From contig UQGD01000002.1 in assembly GCA_900540455.1 (NCBI GenBank), positions 101,917 to 165,916 of the forward strand: 64,000 nt of DNA, in the 5' to 3' direction. Shown piece after piece: positions 1 to 8,845 of the stretch. The first letter of the stretch is position 1. Each line of letters starts with the position of its first letter. The stretch is from an uncultured Faecalibacterium sp. (GTDB taxonomy: Bacteria > Bacillota > Clostridia > Oscillospirales > Ruminococcaceae). A program made the position numbers and the translations under genes. The notes under the pieces were generated by a model, which made no database searches, was not told the origin of the DNA, and was given only the letters and a program-made list of their open reading frames with translations.

Positions 1-339
1 GTGGAGTCTGGCTTGGCAGATTATATGGAAGGGGTCTTTGTCTCCGAAAAACTGGACACCGAAAAGCCCAACCGTAAAATCTTTGATGCGGCTCTGCGGG
101 CTCTTGGGGTGGAAAACCGGGAACATGTTCTGATGGTAGGCGACAGCCTTTCCAGCGATATCCAGGGCGGCAATGGCGCTGGTTTGGATACCTGTTGGTT
201 CAACCCTTCTCATGCGGAAAATCCGGGCAAGGTCTGCCCGACTTACGAGATCGATGCGCTGGAGCAGCTGTACCCCTTGGTCATGGAGCCGGAGGAACTG
301 GCCAACCTGGGGCTGAAGCACCGCCGCCACCAGCCGTAA
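1..339 (+). CDS. HAD-family hydrolase, C-terminal fragment (5' end outside window)
   Basis: Only the last 112 codons are present; the reading frame enters from the left edge. The fragment carries the second half of a HAD phosphatase core: a lysine in EKPNRKIFDAAL (motif III) and an acidic motif IV in MVGDSLSSDIQGG, followed by GLDTCWFNPS, the pattern seen in YjjG/YfnB-type nucleotide phosphatases. Members dephosphorylate small phosphorylated metabolites in the cytoplasm. The nucleophile motif (DxDxT) would lie outside the window, so activity cannot be judged. It ends 31 bp before the ABC-F gene. Assignment to the HAD superfamily is firm; the subfamily is an inference. Confidence 0.85.
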   Translation: MESGLADYMEGVFVSEKLDTEKPNRKIFDAALRALGVENREHVLMVGDSLSSDIQGGNGAGLDTCWFNPSHAENPGKVCPTYEIDALEQLYPLVMEPEELANLGLKHRRHQP

Positions 340-370
340 CCATTTCTGTGCCGAGGGATGTGTGGAAATT

Positions 371-2269
371 ATGCTGATTCATTTAGAAAAACTGGGCAAG
401 AGCTTTGGCGAAAAGCTTGTTTTGCGGGATGTGACGGCCAGTGTTGAACGAGAGGACCGCATTGGCATTGTGGGGCAGAACGGCGCCGGAAAAACGACCT
501 TGCTGAAGATCCTTACCGAAGAGTACACCGATTACGATGGGGAATTCAGCGTGACCCATGGAGTCACGCTGGGTTACCTGGAGCAAAACGCCAAGCTGGA
601 TGTGACCCTGGATATTTATGGGGAGATGCGCTCCTGCTTTGCTCCTGTGCTGGAGGCCATGGCCCGTATGCAGATCCTGGAGCGCAAAATGGCGGCAGAG
701 TCCAATCAGACCCAGCTGTTGGCGCAGCATGAGGAGCTGCAAAGCATCATTGATGCTGCGGATGGCTACCAGATGGATGTCAACATCAAAAAGGTGCTGT
801 CTGGTATGGGTTTTGCTCAGGATACCTGGGGCAAAAATGTTGGCGTGCTTTCTGGCGGAGAGCTGACCCGCCTGCGTTTGGCAAAACTGCTGCTGGAAAA
901 GCCGGATGTGCTGATCCTGGACGAGCCTACCAACCATCTGGACTTTGCCACGATGGAATGGCTGGAAAGCTACCTCAAGACCTATTCCGGTGCTGTGCTG
1001 GTGGTCAGCCATGACCGCTATTTCCTGGACAACGTGTGTACAAAGATCTGGGAGGTTGCCGGTCAGACTATGACCATTTATAAAGGCAATTTCTCTGCCT
1101 ATCTGCCGCAGAAAGAGGCCGCCGATGCGCTGCGTCAAAAACAGCATGATGCGGATGTAGCACTGGCCGAAAAATTGCAGGATTACATCGACCGCAATCT
1201 GGTGCGGGCTTCCACCACTAAAATGGCTCAAAGCCGCCGCAAACAGCTGGAAAAGCTGGAGATCACGGAAGCTCCTGTGGATGAGACCAACGAGCTGAAA
1301 TTCCGTTTTGAATACGACGTGGAGCCTTGGAATGAGCTGGTGATGCTCAAAAACCTTAGTGTCCGCATCGGGGAGCGCACTCTGTTGGAGCCCTTTACCT
1401 ACACAGTGTGCCGCGGAGAGCGGCTGGTGATCGCCGGACCCAATGGCGCAGGCAAATCCACTTTGATGCAGGTGTTGGACGGCAAGCGCCGTCCCTCCGG
1501 CGGTATGGTGCGTCTGGGCACCGGGGCGCGCCCCAGTATTTTTGCCCAGCAGCAGAATCGAGTGGGCGCAGGACGGGTGATCGATGTTATTTGGAACAAG
1601 TATCCCCGCATGACTGAGCTGGAGGTGCGCAGTCATTTGGCAAGACTGGGCTTCCGGGGCGAAACGGTATTCAAACCCTGCGAGGCCCTCTCCGGCGGCG
1701 AGCTGGCTCGCCTTCGTTTTGCAGAGATCGTGCTGGAACGGCCCAATCTGCTGTTTTTGGACGAGCCCACCAACCACCTGGATATTTATACCCGCGAGAA
1801 TCTGACCGAAGCGCTGCAAGCCTATACTGGCACATTGCTGCTGGTAACGCATGACCGTCATTTGATGAACAGTCTGGCGTGTCCGATCCTTTATTTGGAG
1901 GACGGCCGTGCCACCCTGTACCCCAGTTATGATGCGCTTATGGGGCGGGCGATCCCTGCGGCTGCACCTGCTCAGGCAGCAGAACCGGCAAAGACCGGAT
2001 ACGGCAAGGAACAGCGCCGCCGCCGTGCAGAACTGCGCGCTAAGATCAAAGCCTGTGAGGATGAGATGGAAGCCTGCGGCGCACGAGAGGTAGAGCTGGA
2101 CAGCGAGATCAACAGCCCGGAAGTTTACAACGACCCGCAGCTGCTGCGCCAGAAAAGCGATGAATTGAGCGACCTGCGCTTCCATCAGGAAGAATTGTTT
2201 GCTGCTTGGGAGGCTGCCATGGAAGAACAGGAGCAGTACGAGCAGGCGCTGTCTGCAGCCGAGAAATAA
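371..2269 (+). CDS. ABC-F family ATPase
   Basis: The 632-residue protein has two ABC ATPase domains and no membrane segments, which is the ABC-F layout. The first domain has GQNGAGKTT (Walker A), LSGGE (signature) and LILDEPTNHLD (Walker B) in the N-terminal 200 residues. An Arg/Lys-rich linker follows, then a second set with GPNGAGKST, LSGGE and LFLDEPTNHLD. The last ~90 residues are charged and likely coiled coil. ABC-F proteins act on the ribosome as translation factors or protect it from antibiotics; which applies here cannot be read from the sequence. ATG 371 was chosen over GTG 362 because GAGGG at 353-357 sits better for it and MLIHLEKLGKSFG is the usual family start. Confidence 0.93.
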   Translation: MLIHLEKLGKSFGEKLVLRDVTASVEREDRIGIVGQNGAGKTTLLKILTEEYTDYDGEFSVTHGVTLGYLEQNAKLDVTLDIYGEMRSCFAPVLEAMARMQILERKMAAESNQTQLLAQHEELQSIIDAADGYQMDVNIKKVLSGMGFAQDTWGKNVGVLSGGELTRLRLAKLLLEKPDVLILDEPTNHLDFATMEWLESYLKTYSGAVLVVSHDRYFLDNVCTKIWEVAGQTMTIYKGNFSAYLPQKEAADALRQKQHDADVALAEKLQDYIDRNLVRASTTKMAQSRRKQLEKLEITEAPVDETNELKFRFEYDVEPWNELVMLKNLSVRIGERTLLEPFTYTVCRGERLVIAGPNGAGKSTLMQVLDGKRRPSGGMVRLGTGARPSIFAQQQNRVGAGRVIDVIWNKYPRMTELEVRSHLARLGFRGETVFKPCEALSGGELARLRFAEIVLERPNLLFLDEPTNHLDIYTRENLTEALQAYTGTLLLVTHDRHLMNSLACPILYLEDGRATLYPSYDALMGRAIPAAAPAQAAEPAKTGYGKEQRRRRAELRAKIKACEDEMEACGAREVELDSEINSPEVYNDPQLLRQKSDELSDLRFHQEELFAAWEAAMEEQEQYEQALSAAEK

Positions 2270-2300
2270 ACGACCGATCAACCGAGAGGAGGCGCACTTT

Positions 2301-2840
2301 ATGCCGCGGCATACCTACAAAAAGACACGTCAGATTGCTTTATCTGGTCTGCTGTTTGCGCTGGCCATGGCATTGTCCTTTGTGGAAGGCACCTTGGTGA
2401 TCCCGGGGCTTCTGCCCGGGATGAAACTAGGGCTGGCCAACATTGTGGTGATGTATGCGCTGTTTTTCATGGGACCGGGGCAGGCTTTGGCACTTGATCT
2501 GCTGAAAGCAGGCTTTGTGTTTTTGGTGTCCGGACCAACCGCAGGCTTTTTGTCCTTCTGCGGAGGGATGCTGTCACTGCTGGTGATGTGGCTGCTGTAC
2601 TATGTTCTGCCGCTGCGTCCTACTTGGTTTATCCTGTCGGTCTGCGGCGCGCTGGCGCATAACATCGGCCAGCTGCTGGGGGCCGGACTGATCCTTTCTT
2701 CTGCGATGTCGCTGTACTATGCCCCGGTCATGCTGGTACTGGGGCTTGGTATGGGGGCGCTTACTTCTATTACTCTGCGCGCTTTGCTGCCGGCCCTTAG
2801 CCGCCTGGGACTGAATACAAAGGAAAAGCAGGGAGAATAA
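2301..2840 (+). CDS. Gx transporter family membrane protein (heptaprenyl diphosphate synthase component I-like)
   Basis: The 179-residue, strongly hydrophobic protein has about five membrane spans. After a basic N-terminus it shows the family pattern LPGMKLGLANIVVMYALFF and later PTAGFLSFCGGMLSLLVMW and CGALAHNIGQLLGA, typical of the Hpre_diP_synt_I/Gx_transp family. These proteins resemble S components of ECF transporters; the old heptaprenyl synthase name is historical and the substrate is unknown. The start at ATG 2301 has a strong ribosome site, AGAGGAGG at 2285-2292. It follows the ABC-F gene by 31 bp and may be co-transcribed with it. Family call is fairly sure, function is not. Confidence 0.8.
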   Translation: MPRHTYKKTRQIALSGLLFALAMALSFVEGTLVIPGLLPGMKLGLANIVVMYALFFMGPGQALALDLLKAGFVFLVSGPTAGFLSFCGGMLSLLVMWLLYYVLPLRPTWFILSVCGALAHNIGQLLGAGLILSSAMSLYYAPVMLVLGLGMGALTSITLRALLPALSRLGLNTKEKQGE

Positions 2841-2897
2841 GCCGTTTCCATACCAGTGAAGCGCTTATACAGCGCAAGTGCTTCCATCCAAAAACAG

Positions 2898-2926
2898 TTG
2901 CACCAGCAGATAGATTCCGATATAAT
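2898..2926 (+). promoter_or_regulatory. Sigma-A-type promoter of lon
   Basis: TTGCAC (2898-2903), a 17-bp spacer and a perfect TATAAT (2921-2926) lie 105 bp upstream of the lon start. The predicted transcript would begin near 2933 with a leader of about 100 nt. I saw no CIRCE or CtsR-like inverted repeat in the leader, so heat-shock repressor control is not evident. Confidence 0.75.
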
Positions 2927-3031
2927 AAGAAGTATTCCTAAAGTTATAAGGGCATTTTGCACCTTTCATTCTGCCCCTTAAAAAAACTGTCTTTGCCCGA
3001 CACGGCGCAAAGGCAGCCGGGAGGTTTGTAT

Positions 3032-5473
3032 ATGTCTGAAAAAGTTACGGTAAAGGTGGAGCGTCATGAGTTGCACCTGCCAGCCATCGCCCTGCGGGGT
3101 CTGGTGGTGTTTCCTAACAATTTGGTCCACTTTGAGGTAGGCCGTGCGAAAAGCATTGCTGCGGTGGAGTGGGCTATGGCCAACAATTCCAATGTTTTTT
3201 TGGTGACCCAGAAAGAGATGGATACCGATGAGCCTGCGGCGGAAGATCTGTATGCTTATGGCGTAGTAGCCGAGGTCAAACAGGTGCTTCGCGTTTCGGA
3301 TGAATTGGTCAAGGTTCTGGTAGAGGGTAAGACCCGTGCAAAGATGCTGGGTCTGGACGGCAGCGGCAGCTTTCTGCTGGCATCTGTCCGCCCGGCCCCT
3401 GTCCGCGGGGTCAAGGCCGATGATTCCATCCGTCTGGAAGCATTGCTCCGCAGCCTGAAAAGCTGCTTTGATGAATACCTGGGCATGAACCCCCGTCTGG
3501 GCAAAGATGTGGTGTTCTCCATCGTTTCCAGCGATGATCCGGTGTTTTTGAGCGAATACATCCCCGCCAATCTTTTGTTCCGCTATGAGGATAAGCAGGC
3601 GGTCATGAACGAAAACACCCTGACGGGCCGTTTGCAGCGTCTGATCGAGATGCTGCGGCGGGAGTGCCAGGTGATGCGGGTGGAAAAGGAGATCGCTGAT
3701 AAGGTCAACGAAGCAATGGACCGCAACCAGCGGGAGTATTACCTGCACGAACAGCTCCATGTGATCAACGATGAGCTGGGAGAAGGGGACGACACCCATG
3801 CCGAAGCGGATGAATACCGCCGCCGTATCCAGGAACTGCACTTGGCCGAGGACAGCGAGAAAAAGCTGCTGAAAGAGGTGGATCGCCTTGCCAAGATGCA
3901 GAGCAGCAACCAGGAAGCTGCGATCATCCGAACCTATCTGGACACCTGCCTGGACCTGCCTTGGAATACCTTTACGGTGGATGATCTGGACATTGCCCGG
4001 GCGCAGCAGATCCTGGACCGGGACCACTATGGTCTGAAAAAGGTCAAGGACCGTATTCTGGAGATCTTGGCTGTGCGCAAATTGTCGCCGGATGTCAAGG
4101 CACAGATCATCTGTCTGGCAGGCCCTCCGGGTGTGGGTAAGACCAGTATCGCTCGTTCCATCGCCGAGAGCCTTGGGCGCAAATATGTGCGCCTGAGCCT
4201 GGGTGGTGTGCGGGATGAAGCCGAGATCCGTGGTCATCGCCGCACCTATATTGGCGCCATGCCGGGTAAGATCATTTCTGCCATGATCACGGCCAAGAGT
4301 TCCAACCCGCTGATGCTGCTGGACGAGATCGATAAACTGGCAGGAGATTTCCGGGGCGACCCCGCAGCCGCTCTGCTGGAAGCCCTGGACCCGGAACAGA
4401 ACGGCACCTTCAATGACCATTTCCTGGATATTCCGTACGATCTGAGCCATGTTCTGTTCATTACTACGGCCAACGATCTGGGCAGTATTCCCGGCCCTCT
4501 GCGGGATCGTATGGATGTGATCGAGCTGCCCAGTTATACCCGGGTGGAAAAATACAATATCGCCCGCAAACATCTGCTGCCTAAGCAGCTCAAACTCTGC
4601 GGTCTGTCTGGAAAGGTCACGCTGTCGCAGAGCGCTTTGTATGATATCATCGATGGGTATACCCGTGAGGCCGGTGTGCGTAATCTGGAGCGTACTATTA
4701 CCAGCGTGCTCCGCAAATGTGCCCGAAAGATCGCCAGTGGTGAGGTCGAGAGTGTATCCGTCACGGCCTCCTCGCTGGAAGAGCTGCTGGGTCCCCGCCA
4801 GGTCAAGGCAGACTTCTTGAACCGCACCAATATGGTGGGTGTCGCCAATGGTCTGGCTTGGACCAGTGTGGGCGGCGAGACTCTGCCAATCGAAGTACAG
4901 GTCATGGATGAGGGCAGCGGAAAGATCACGGTCACTGGTTCCCTGGGCGATGTCATGAAGGAGAGTGCCCAGCTGGCGGTCACCTATGTGCGGGTCCATG
5001 CAGCAGAATATGGCATCGACCCGGAGCGCCTGAAGAAATGCGATCTGCATATCCATGCCCCCGAGGGCGCAGTGCCCAAGGACGGCCCTTCGGCTGGTGT
5101 TACGCTGACCACAGCCTTGGTGTCCTGTCTGTCCGGGATGCCGGTGCGGGGAGATGTTGCCATGACCGGTGAGATCACCTTGCATGGCAATGTGCTGCCC
5201 ATTGGCGGCCTGCGGGAAAAGAGCATGGCTGCGTATCGGGAGGGGATAAAGCTGGTGCTAATCCCCAAGGGAAACGAGCCGGATCTGTATGAAGTGGATG
5301 ACGAGGTGAAAAAGAACCTGGAGTTTCTGCCGGTAACAAACCTCTCGCAGGTATTGGAAGCAGCTCTGCTTCGGGAAAAAAAGTCAGCTTCCCGGCGGAG
5401 CCGTTCTTCCCAAAAAACACAGCCAGAAAAAGCCCCTGTGACGGACAGCGTCCAGGCAGGGCCGGTATGCTGA
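3032..5473 (+). CDS. lon: ATP-dependent protease Lon
   Basis: The 813-residue protein has the full LonA layout: an N-terminal substrate-binding domain (LPAIALRGLVVFPNN), a helical linker, an AAA+ module with Walker A GPPGVGKTS and Walker B LMLLDEIDK, and a C-terminal serine-lysine protease domain. The catalytic serine is in PKDGPSAGVT and the lysine in GGLREKSMAAYREG. Lon degrades misfolded and regulatory proteins in the cytoplasm. ATG 3032 is preceded by CGGGAGG at 3018-3024; length matches LonA (~800). The last ~40 residues are a basic, serine-rich tail of no known function. ysxC follows 28 bp downstream, the usual Firmicute pairing. Confidence 0.97.
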   Translation: MSEKVTVKVERHELHLPAIALRGLVVFPNNLVHFEVGRAKSIAAVEWAMANNSNVFLVTQKEMDTDEPAAEDLYAYGVVAEVKQVLRVSDELVKVLVEGKTRAKMLGLDGSGSFLLASVRPAPVRGVKADDSIRLEALLRSLKSCFDEYLGMNPRLGKDVVFSIVSSDDPVFLSEYIPANLLFRYEDKQAVMNENTLTGRLQRLIEMLRRECQVMRVEKEIADKVNEAMDRNQREYYLHEQLHVINDELGEGDDTHAEADEYRRRIQELHLAEDSEKKLLKEVDRLAKMQSSNQEAAIIRTYLDTCLDLPWNTFTVDDLDIARAQQILDRDHYGLKKVKDRILEILAVRKLSPDVKAQIICLAGPPGVGKTSIARSIAESLGRKYVRLSLGGVRDEAEIRGHRRTYIGAMPGKIISAMITAKSSNPLMLLDEIDKLAGDFRGDPAAALLEALDPEQNGTFNDHFLDIPYDLSHVLFITTANDLGSIPGPLRDRMDVIELPSYTRVEKYNIARKHLLPKQLKLCGLSGKVTLSQSALYDIIDGYTREAGVRNLERTITSVLRKCARKIASGEVESVSVTASSLEELLGPRQVKADFLNRTNMVGVANGLAWTSVGGETLPIEVQVMDEGSGKITVTGSLGDVMKESAQLAVTYVRVHAAEYGIDPERLKKCDLHIHAPEGAVPKDGPSAGVTLTTALVSCLSGMPVRGDVAMTGEITLHGNVLPIGGLREKSMAAYREGIKLVLIPKGNEPDLYEVDDEVKKNLEFLPVTNLSQVLEAALLREKKSASRRSRSSQKTQPEKAPVTDSVQAGPVC

Positions 5474-5501
5474 CCGTTAGAGCAGAGAAAGGGAGAGAGC
5501 T

Positions 5502-6104
5502 ATGAAGTATCAAAAGGCAGAGTTTCTGGCCAGTTATGGCCTGGCCAGCCAGCTGCCCCCCAGCGACCGCCCCGAACTGAGTTTTTCGGGCCGTTCCAAC
5601 GTAGGCAAATCCAGTCTCATCAATAAGCTGTGCAACCGCAAAAATCTCGCACGGGTGTCCAGCACCCCGGGCAAAACAGCAACCATCAATTTTTATGGGG
5701 TGGATCAGTGCTACTTTGTAGACCTGCCCGGCTATGGCTATGCCAAGGTGGCTAACGCTGACCGGGAGCGGTGGGACAACCTGATCAACGGTTACTTTGA
5801 TGCCTCTCGTCAGCAGGCACTGCTGGTGCAGCTGATCGATTGCCGCCATGCCCCCAGCGCTGACGATATCCAGATGCTGGAATACCTGCGGTATCATCGC
5901 GTCCCCTTTGTAGTGGCATTGACCAAGGCGGACAAGCTGAAAAAAAGCCAGCTGCAAAAGACGCAGGCCGAGTTTGAGGCCATTCTGATGCCTTATGGCT
6001 GTCAGAAGGTGCTGCTGACCAGCGGAGAAAACGGCTACGGTATCCCAGAGCTTCAGGCTGTACTGGATGCTGCGGTGGCACAGTGCGGTCAGAGTGAGGA
6101 GTGA
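5502..6104 (+). CDS. ysxC: Ribosome biogenesis GTP-binding protein YsxC/EngB
   Basis: A 200-residue TRAFAC GTPase of the YihA/YsxC/EngB family. Visible G motifs are GRSNVGKSSLINKL (G1), STPGKTATINF (G2 region), DLPGYGYAKV (G3) and TKADKLKK (G4). The family is needed for maturation of the large ribosomal subunit. Length is standard. ATG 5502 follows GGGAGAG. The gene sits between lon and a methyltransferase, and the 6-bp gap to the latter suggests one transcript. Confidence 0.96.
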   Translation: MKYQKAEFLASYGLASQLPPSDRPELSFSGRSNVGKSSLINKLCNRKNLARVSSTPGKTATINFYGVDQCYFVDLPGYGYAKVANADRERWDNLINGYFDASRQQALLVQLIDCRHAPSADDIQMLEYLRYHRVPFVVALTKADKLKKSQLQKTQAEFEAILMPYGCQKVLLTSGENGYGIPELQAVLDAAVAQCGQSEE

Positions 6105-6110
6105 ACTGTC

Positions 6111-6860
6111 ATGGCTTACCATGAATTTGCCTATTTCTACGATGAGTTCAACGGCGAAGCCGACTATGATGCGCTCTATGCCCAGATCAAAGGGCAGCTT
6201 GATGCCCACGGCATCCAGAATGGCATCGTTGCAGATCTGGGCTGTGGGACAGGAGAACTGACCCTGATGCTGACGCAGGCCGGTTATGATATGATCGGCA
6301 TCGATCAGTCCGAACAGATGCTCTGCGTGGTACAGGATAAGGCCCAGCAGCTGGGGCTGTCTCAGGGGCTGCTGCTGCTTCGGCAGGACCTTTTGCAGCT
6401 GGATCTCTATGGAACGATCCAGGCGGCGGTGTCTACCTTTGACACATTCAACCACCTGCCGGATCTGGATAAAGCCATTGCCAATGCTGGCTTTTTTATG
6501 GAAAAAGGCGGCGTGCTCCTGTTTGATATGAACACGCCCTATAAACACCAGGAGGTCCTGGGGGAGAACTGCTTTACCTTTGAGCAGGAGGATGCCCGCT
6601 GCATCTGGAAAAACCACTATGACCCTGTTTCCCGCCGGGTGGAGATCCAGCTCCAGATCGACGATCTGGAGACGGGGGAGCAGTTCCATGAGAACTTTTT
6701 TGAGTATACATATACCCTGGAGCAGGTGCGAACTGCGCTGGAAAACCACGGTTTTGCATTGGAAAGCGTCTGTGATGGGGAGAGCTTTGGCCCGTTGACG
6801 GAAAAGAGCGAGCGTTTCTTCTTCTGTGCGGTCAAACAATATACCCAGTTGGAGGGATAA
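6111..6860 (+). CDS. Class I SAM-dependent methyltransferase
   Basis: A 249-residue Rossmann-fold methyltransferase. Motif I is VADLGCGTGELT near residue 42, followed by YDMIGIDQSEQML, the acidic second strand, and STFDTFNHL in place of motif IV. It resembles small-molecule methyltransferases often found downstream of ysxC in Clostridia. The substrate cannot be told. It starts 6 bp after ysxC and ends 4 bp before hslO, so it is inside a lon-ysxC-MTase-hslO operon. Confidence 0.85.
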   Translation: MAYHEFAYFYDEFNGEADYDALYAQIKGQLDAHGIQNGIVADLGCGTGELTLMLTQAGYDMIGIDQSEQMLCVVQDKAQQLGLSQGLLLLRQDLLQLDLYGTIQAAVSTFDTFNHLPDLDKAIANAGFFMEKGGVLLFDMNTPYKHQEVLGENCFTFEQEDARCIWKNHYDPVSRRVEIQLQIDDLETGEQFHENFFEYTYTLEQVRTALENHGFALESVCDGESFGPLTEKSERFFFCAVKQYTQLEG

Positions 6861-6864
6861 CAAG

Positions 6865-7764
6865 ATGGCAAATTTGATCCGTGGTCTGTCGGAAAATGGC
6901 GGCGTTGTTTTCTGTGGTATGGATTCGACCCAGATCGTCCGCCGGGCCGAGCAGCTGCATACGACCAGTGCGACTGCCAGTGCTGCTTTGGGCCGCCTGC
7001 TTACAGGTGCTGCCTTGATGGGCGCTATGTTGAAGGATGAACAGGACAGTGTGACCCTGCGGGTCTCCGGCGGTGGACCGCTGGGCTTGGTGATCGCCTG
7101 TGCCGACGGTGCAGGACACCTGAAAGGCTGCGTGGAAAACCCCTTGGTGGAACTGCCCCCTCGGGCCGATGGGCATCTGGATGTAGGTGGTGCAGTGGGC
7201 AAGGACGGCGTGCTGACGGTGATCCGGGATAATAAGCTGCAAAAAGAGCCTACAGTGGGACAGGTCCCCCTGGTCTCCGGCGAGATCGCAGAAGATCTGA
7301 CCAGCTACTATGCCTACAGCGAGCAGGTCCCCACTGTCTGTGCTTTGGGCGTGCTGGTGGATAAGGATCTGTCGATCCTCTGTGCTGGCGGCTACCTCGT
7401 CCAGCTGCTGCCTGGCGCTACGGAGGAGGAGATCACCCGCCTGGAACAGAATATTGCGGCGATGCCCTCGGTGACCGAGATGCTGCGCAGCGGCAAGACC
7501 CCTGAGGATATGATGCAGATGGCCCTGGCAGGCTTTGAGCCGCAGGTGCTGGATACCCATACGGCTGCCTACCAGTGCGACTGCAGCCAGGAGCGCACCG
7601 AACAGATGCTGCTGAGCCTGGGCCGCAGAGAGCTGGAAAAAATGCGGGATGAGGACCCTCATTGTGAGGTCGTTTGCCATTTCTGCCACAATCGGTATCA
7701 GTTCGATCTGAACGATCTGGTAGAAAAAGCAGCGTCCCCGGACCAAGATACGCAGGAGAACTAA
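6865..7764 (+). CDS. hslO: 33 kDa redox-regulated chaperonin Hsp33
   Basis: A 299-residue Hsp33 protein. The N-terminal half matches the dimeric chaperone core (GRLLTGAALMGAMLK; VRVSGGGPLG-like segment). The C-terminal zinc redox switch is visible as CDC near residue 234 and CHFC near residue 271. In known members oxidation of these cysteines releases zinc and activates holdase activity, protecting proteins under oxidative stress. ATG 6865 sits behind GGAGGG at 6851-6856. Last gene before a strong inverted repeat, consistent with the end of the operon. Confidence 0.95.
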   Translation: MANLIRGLSENGGVVFCGMDSTQIVRRAEQLHTTSATASAALGRLLTGAALMGAMLKDEQDSVTLRVSGGGPLGLVIACADGAGHLKGCVENPLVELPPRADGHLDVGGAVGKDGVLTVIRDNKLQKEPTVGQVPLVSGEIAEDLTSYYAYSEQVPTVCALGVLVDKDLSILCAGGYLVQLLPGATEEEITRLEQNIAAMPSVTEMLRSGKTPEDMMQMALAGFEPQVLDTHTAAYQCDCSQERTEQMLLSLGRRELEKMRDEDPHCEVVCHFCHNRYQFDLNDLVEKAASPDQDTQEN

Positions 7765-7851
7765 TATGGCCGATAGAATTGGCCCCATCTGTTGCCTGTA
7801 TCTGGTGAAAAACGCTTTACAAAAGCAGCCGTCACTTTTCTTGAAATAAAT

Positions 7852-7899
7852 AAGTGCATAAAAAGCAGACGGTGAACACCGTCTGCTTTTTATGCACTT
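7852..7899 (+). terminator. Perfect 23-bp inverted repeat, probable terminator after hslO
   Basis: Two exactly complementary 23-nt arms (7852-7874 and 7877-7899) are separated by only AA. The inner part reads AAAAGCAGACGGTG/CACCGTCTGCTTTT, an intrinsic terminator in both directions because A and T tracts flank the GC core. The outer AAGTGCAT arms extend it unusually far. The GNAT start codon lies 20 bp beyond, so its ribosome site falls just after the hairpin. Confidence 0.8.
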
Positions 7900-7918
7900 T
7901 GGAAAGGAACGTATTTAT

Positions 7919-8446
7919 ATGCGAATTGATCGTTTGACCTCTATTTCCCACCCGGTTTATAATCGAGCTATGGAGCTTTATCGTTTGAGTTTTCCCTTCC
8001 ATGAGCAGCGGGAAACTCCTTCTCAGAAAGCCATCCTAAAGGACGACGCTTATCACTTCGGACTGATCCAGGATGACGAACAATTCGTAGGTCTAGTATT
8101 ATATTGGGAGCTGGAACATTGTTTCTATATTGAGCACTTTTGTGTTCTTCCTGAGCTGCGTGGCCATCGGTATGGACAACGCCTTTTGGATTTGCTGGCA
8201 GAACAGGGAAAGCCTCTGGTTCTGGAGATGGACCCACCAGTAGATCGTATCTCTCAGCGCCGCAAGGGATTCTATGAGCGGTGCGGCTTTGTGGAGAATC
8301 CCTATCCCCATGTCCACCCGGCCTATCATCGGGGAAACCAGGGCCATGCCCTGGTCGTGATGAGCCGCCCGGCCCCTCTTTCTGCCCCAGAGTATGAGAC
8401 GTTCCGCTGTTATCTGGAAGAACATGTGATGAAAGATGTCTTTTGA
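7919..8446 (+). CDS. GNAT family N-acetyltransferase
   Basis: A 175-residue GNAT-fold acetyltransferase. The acetyl-CoA motif is IEHFCVLPELRGHRYGQRLL and the C-terminal part contains RKGFYERCGFVENPYPHVHPAYHR. Substrate unknown. ATG 7919 was preferred to an in-frame ATG at 7892 because GGAAAGGA at 7901-7908 is correctly spaced and 7892 lies inside the inverted repeat. The downstream Sel1 gene starts 12 bp after its stop. Confidence 0.85.
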   Translation: MRIDRLTSISHPVYNRAMELYRLSFPFHEQRETPSQKAILKDDAYHFGLIQDDEQFVGLVLYWELEHCFYIEHFCVLPELRGHRYGQRLLDLLAEQGKPLVLEMDPPVDRISQRRKGFYERCGFVENPYPHVHPAYHRGNQGHALVVMSRPAPLSAPEYETFRCYLEEHVMKDVF

Positions 8447-8458
8447 AAGGAGAAAAAC

Positions 8459-8839
8459 ATGAGCGCTGAGAATAGCTATTATGCCCCTTGCCCGGAATTT
8501 GACCGCTGTAATGAGCTGATTGACCGCTACTACAAGACCAAGCAGTATGAACCGTGCTTTATCGGACATCTTGCGCTGGCGGAAAAGGGGTATCCTCTGG
8601 CAGAATGCCAGGTGGGCTACTTCTACCTGGAGGGCTTAGGTGTGGAGAAAAATCTGGGAAAGGCATTCTATTGGACCCAGCGGGCAGCTTTTCATGGAGA
8701 CCGAGATGCTCAGTATAATCTGGGCTGGTTCTATGAGACGGGGACATCTGTACCGCAGGATATGGAACAGGCCGTTCATTGGTATCAGCTGGCCGCTCAA
8801 CAGAGACAAAAGGAAGCTTTGGACAAGCTGTGTCTTTGA
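8459..8839 (+). CDS. Sel1-like repeat (tetratricopeptide-type) protein
   Basis: A 126-residue protein with at least two Sel1-like repeats: PLAECQVGYFYLEGLGVEKN with LGKAFYWTQRAAFHGD, and DAQYNLGWFYETGTSVPQD with MEQAVHWYQLAAQQ. Such repeats form helical hairpins that bind partner proteins. No signal peptide is visible, so it is probably cytoplasmic. It is translated from AAAGGAG just after the GNAT gene. Its stop is only 6 bp from the stop of the converging yqfD gene, leaving no room for a private terminator. Confidence 0.8.
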   Translation: MSAENSYYAPCPEFDRCNELIDRYYKTKQYEPCFIGHLALAEKGYPLAECQVGYFYLEGLGVEKNLGKAFYWTQRAAFHGDRDAQYNLGWFYETGTSVPQDMEQAVHWYQLAAQQRQKEALDKLCL

Positions 8840-8845
8840 ACTGTC

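Noticed and set aside
383..2281. 632-codon open frame antisense to the ABC-F gene
   Set aside because: It mirrors a clear ABC-F gene, has no recognisable domains and its composition is that of a reverse-complement shadow.
2978..5185. 735-codon open frame antisense to lon
   Set aside because: Shadow of lon; no domains and no ribosome site.
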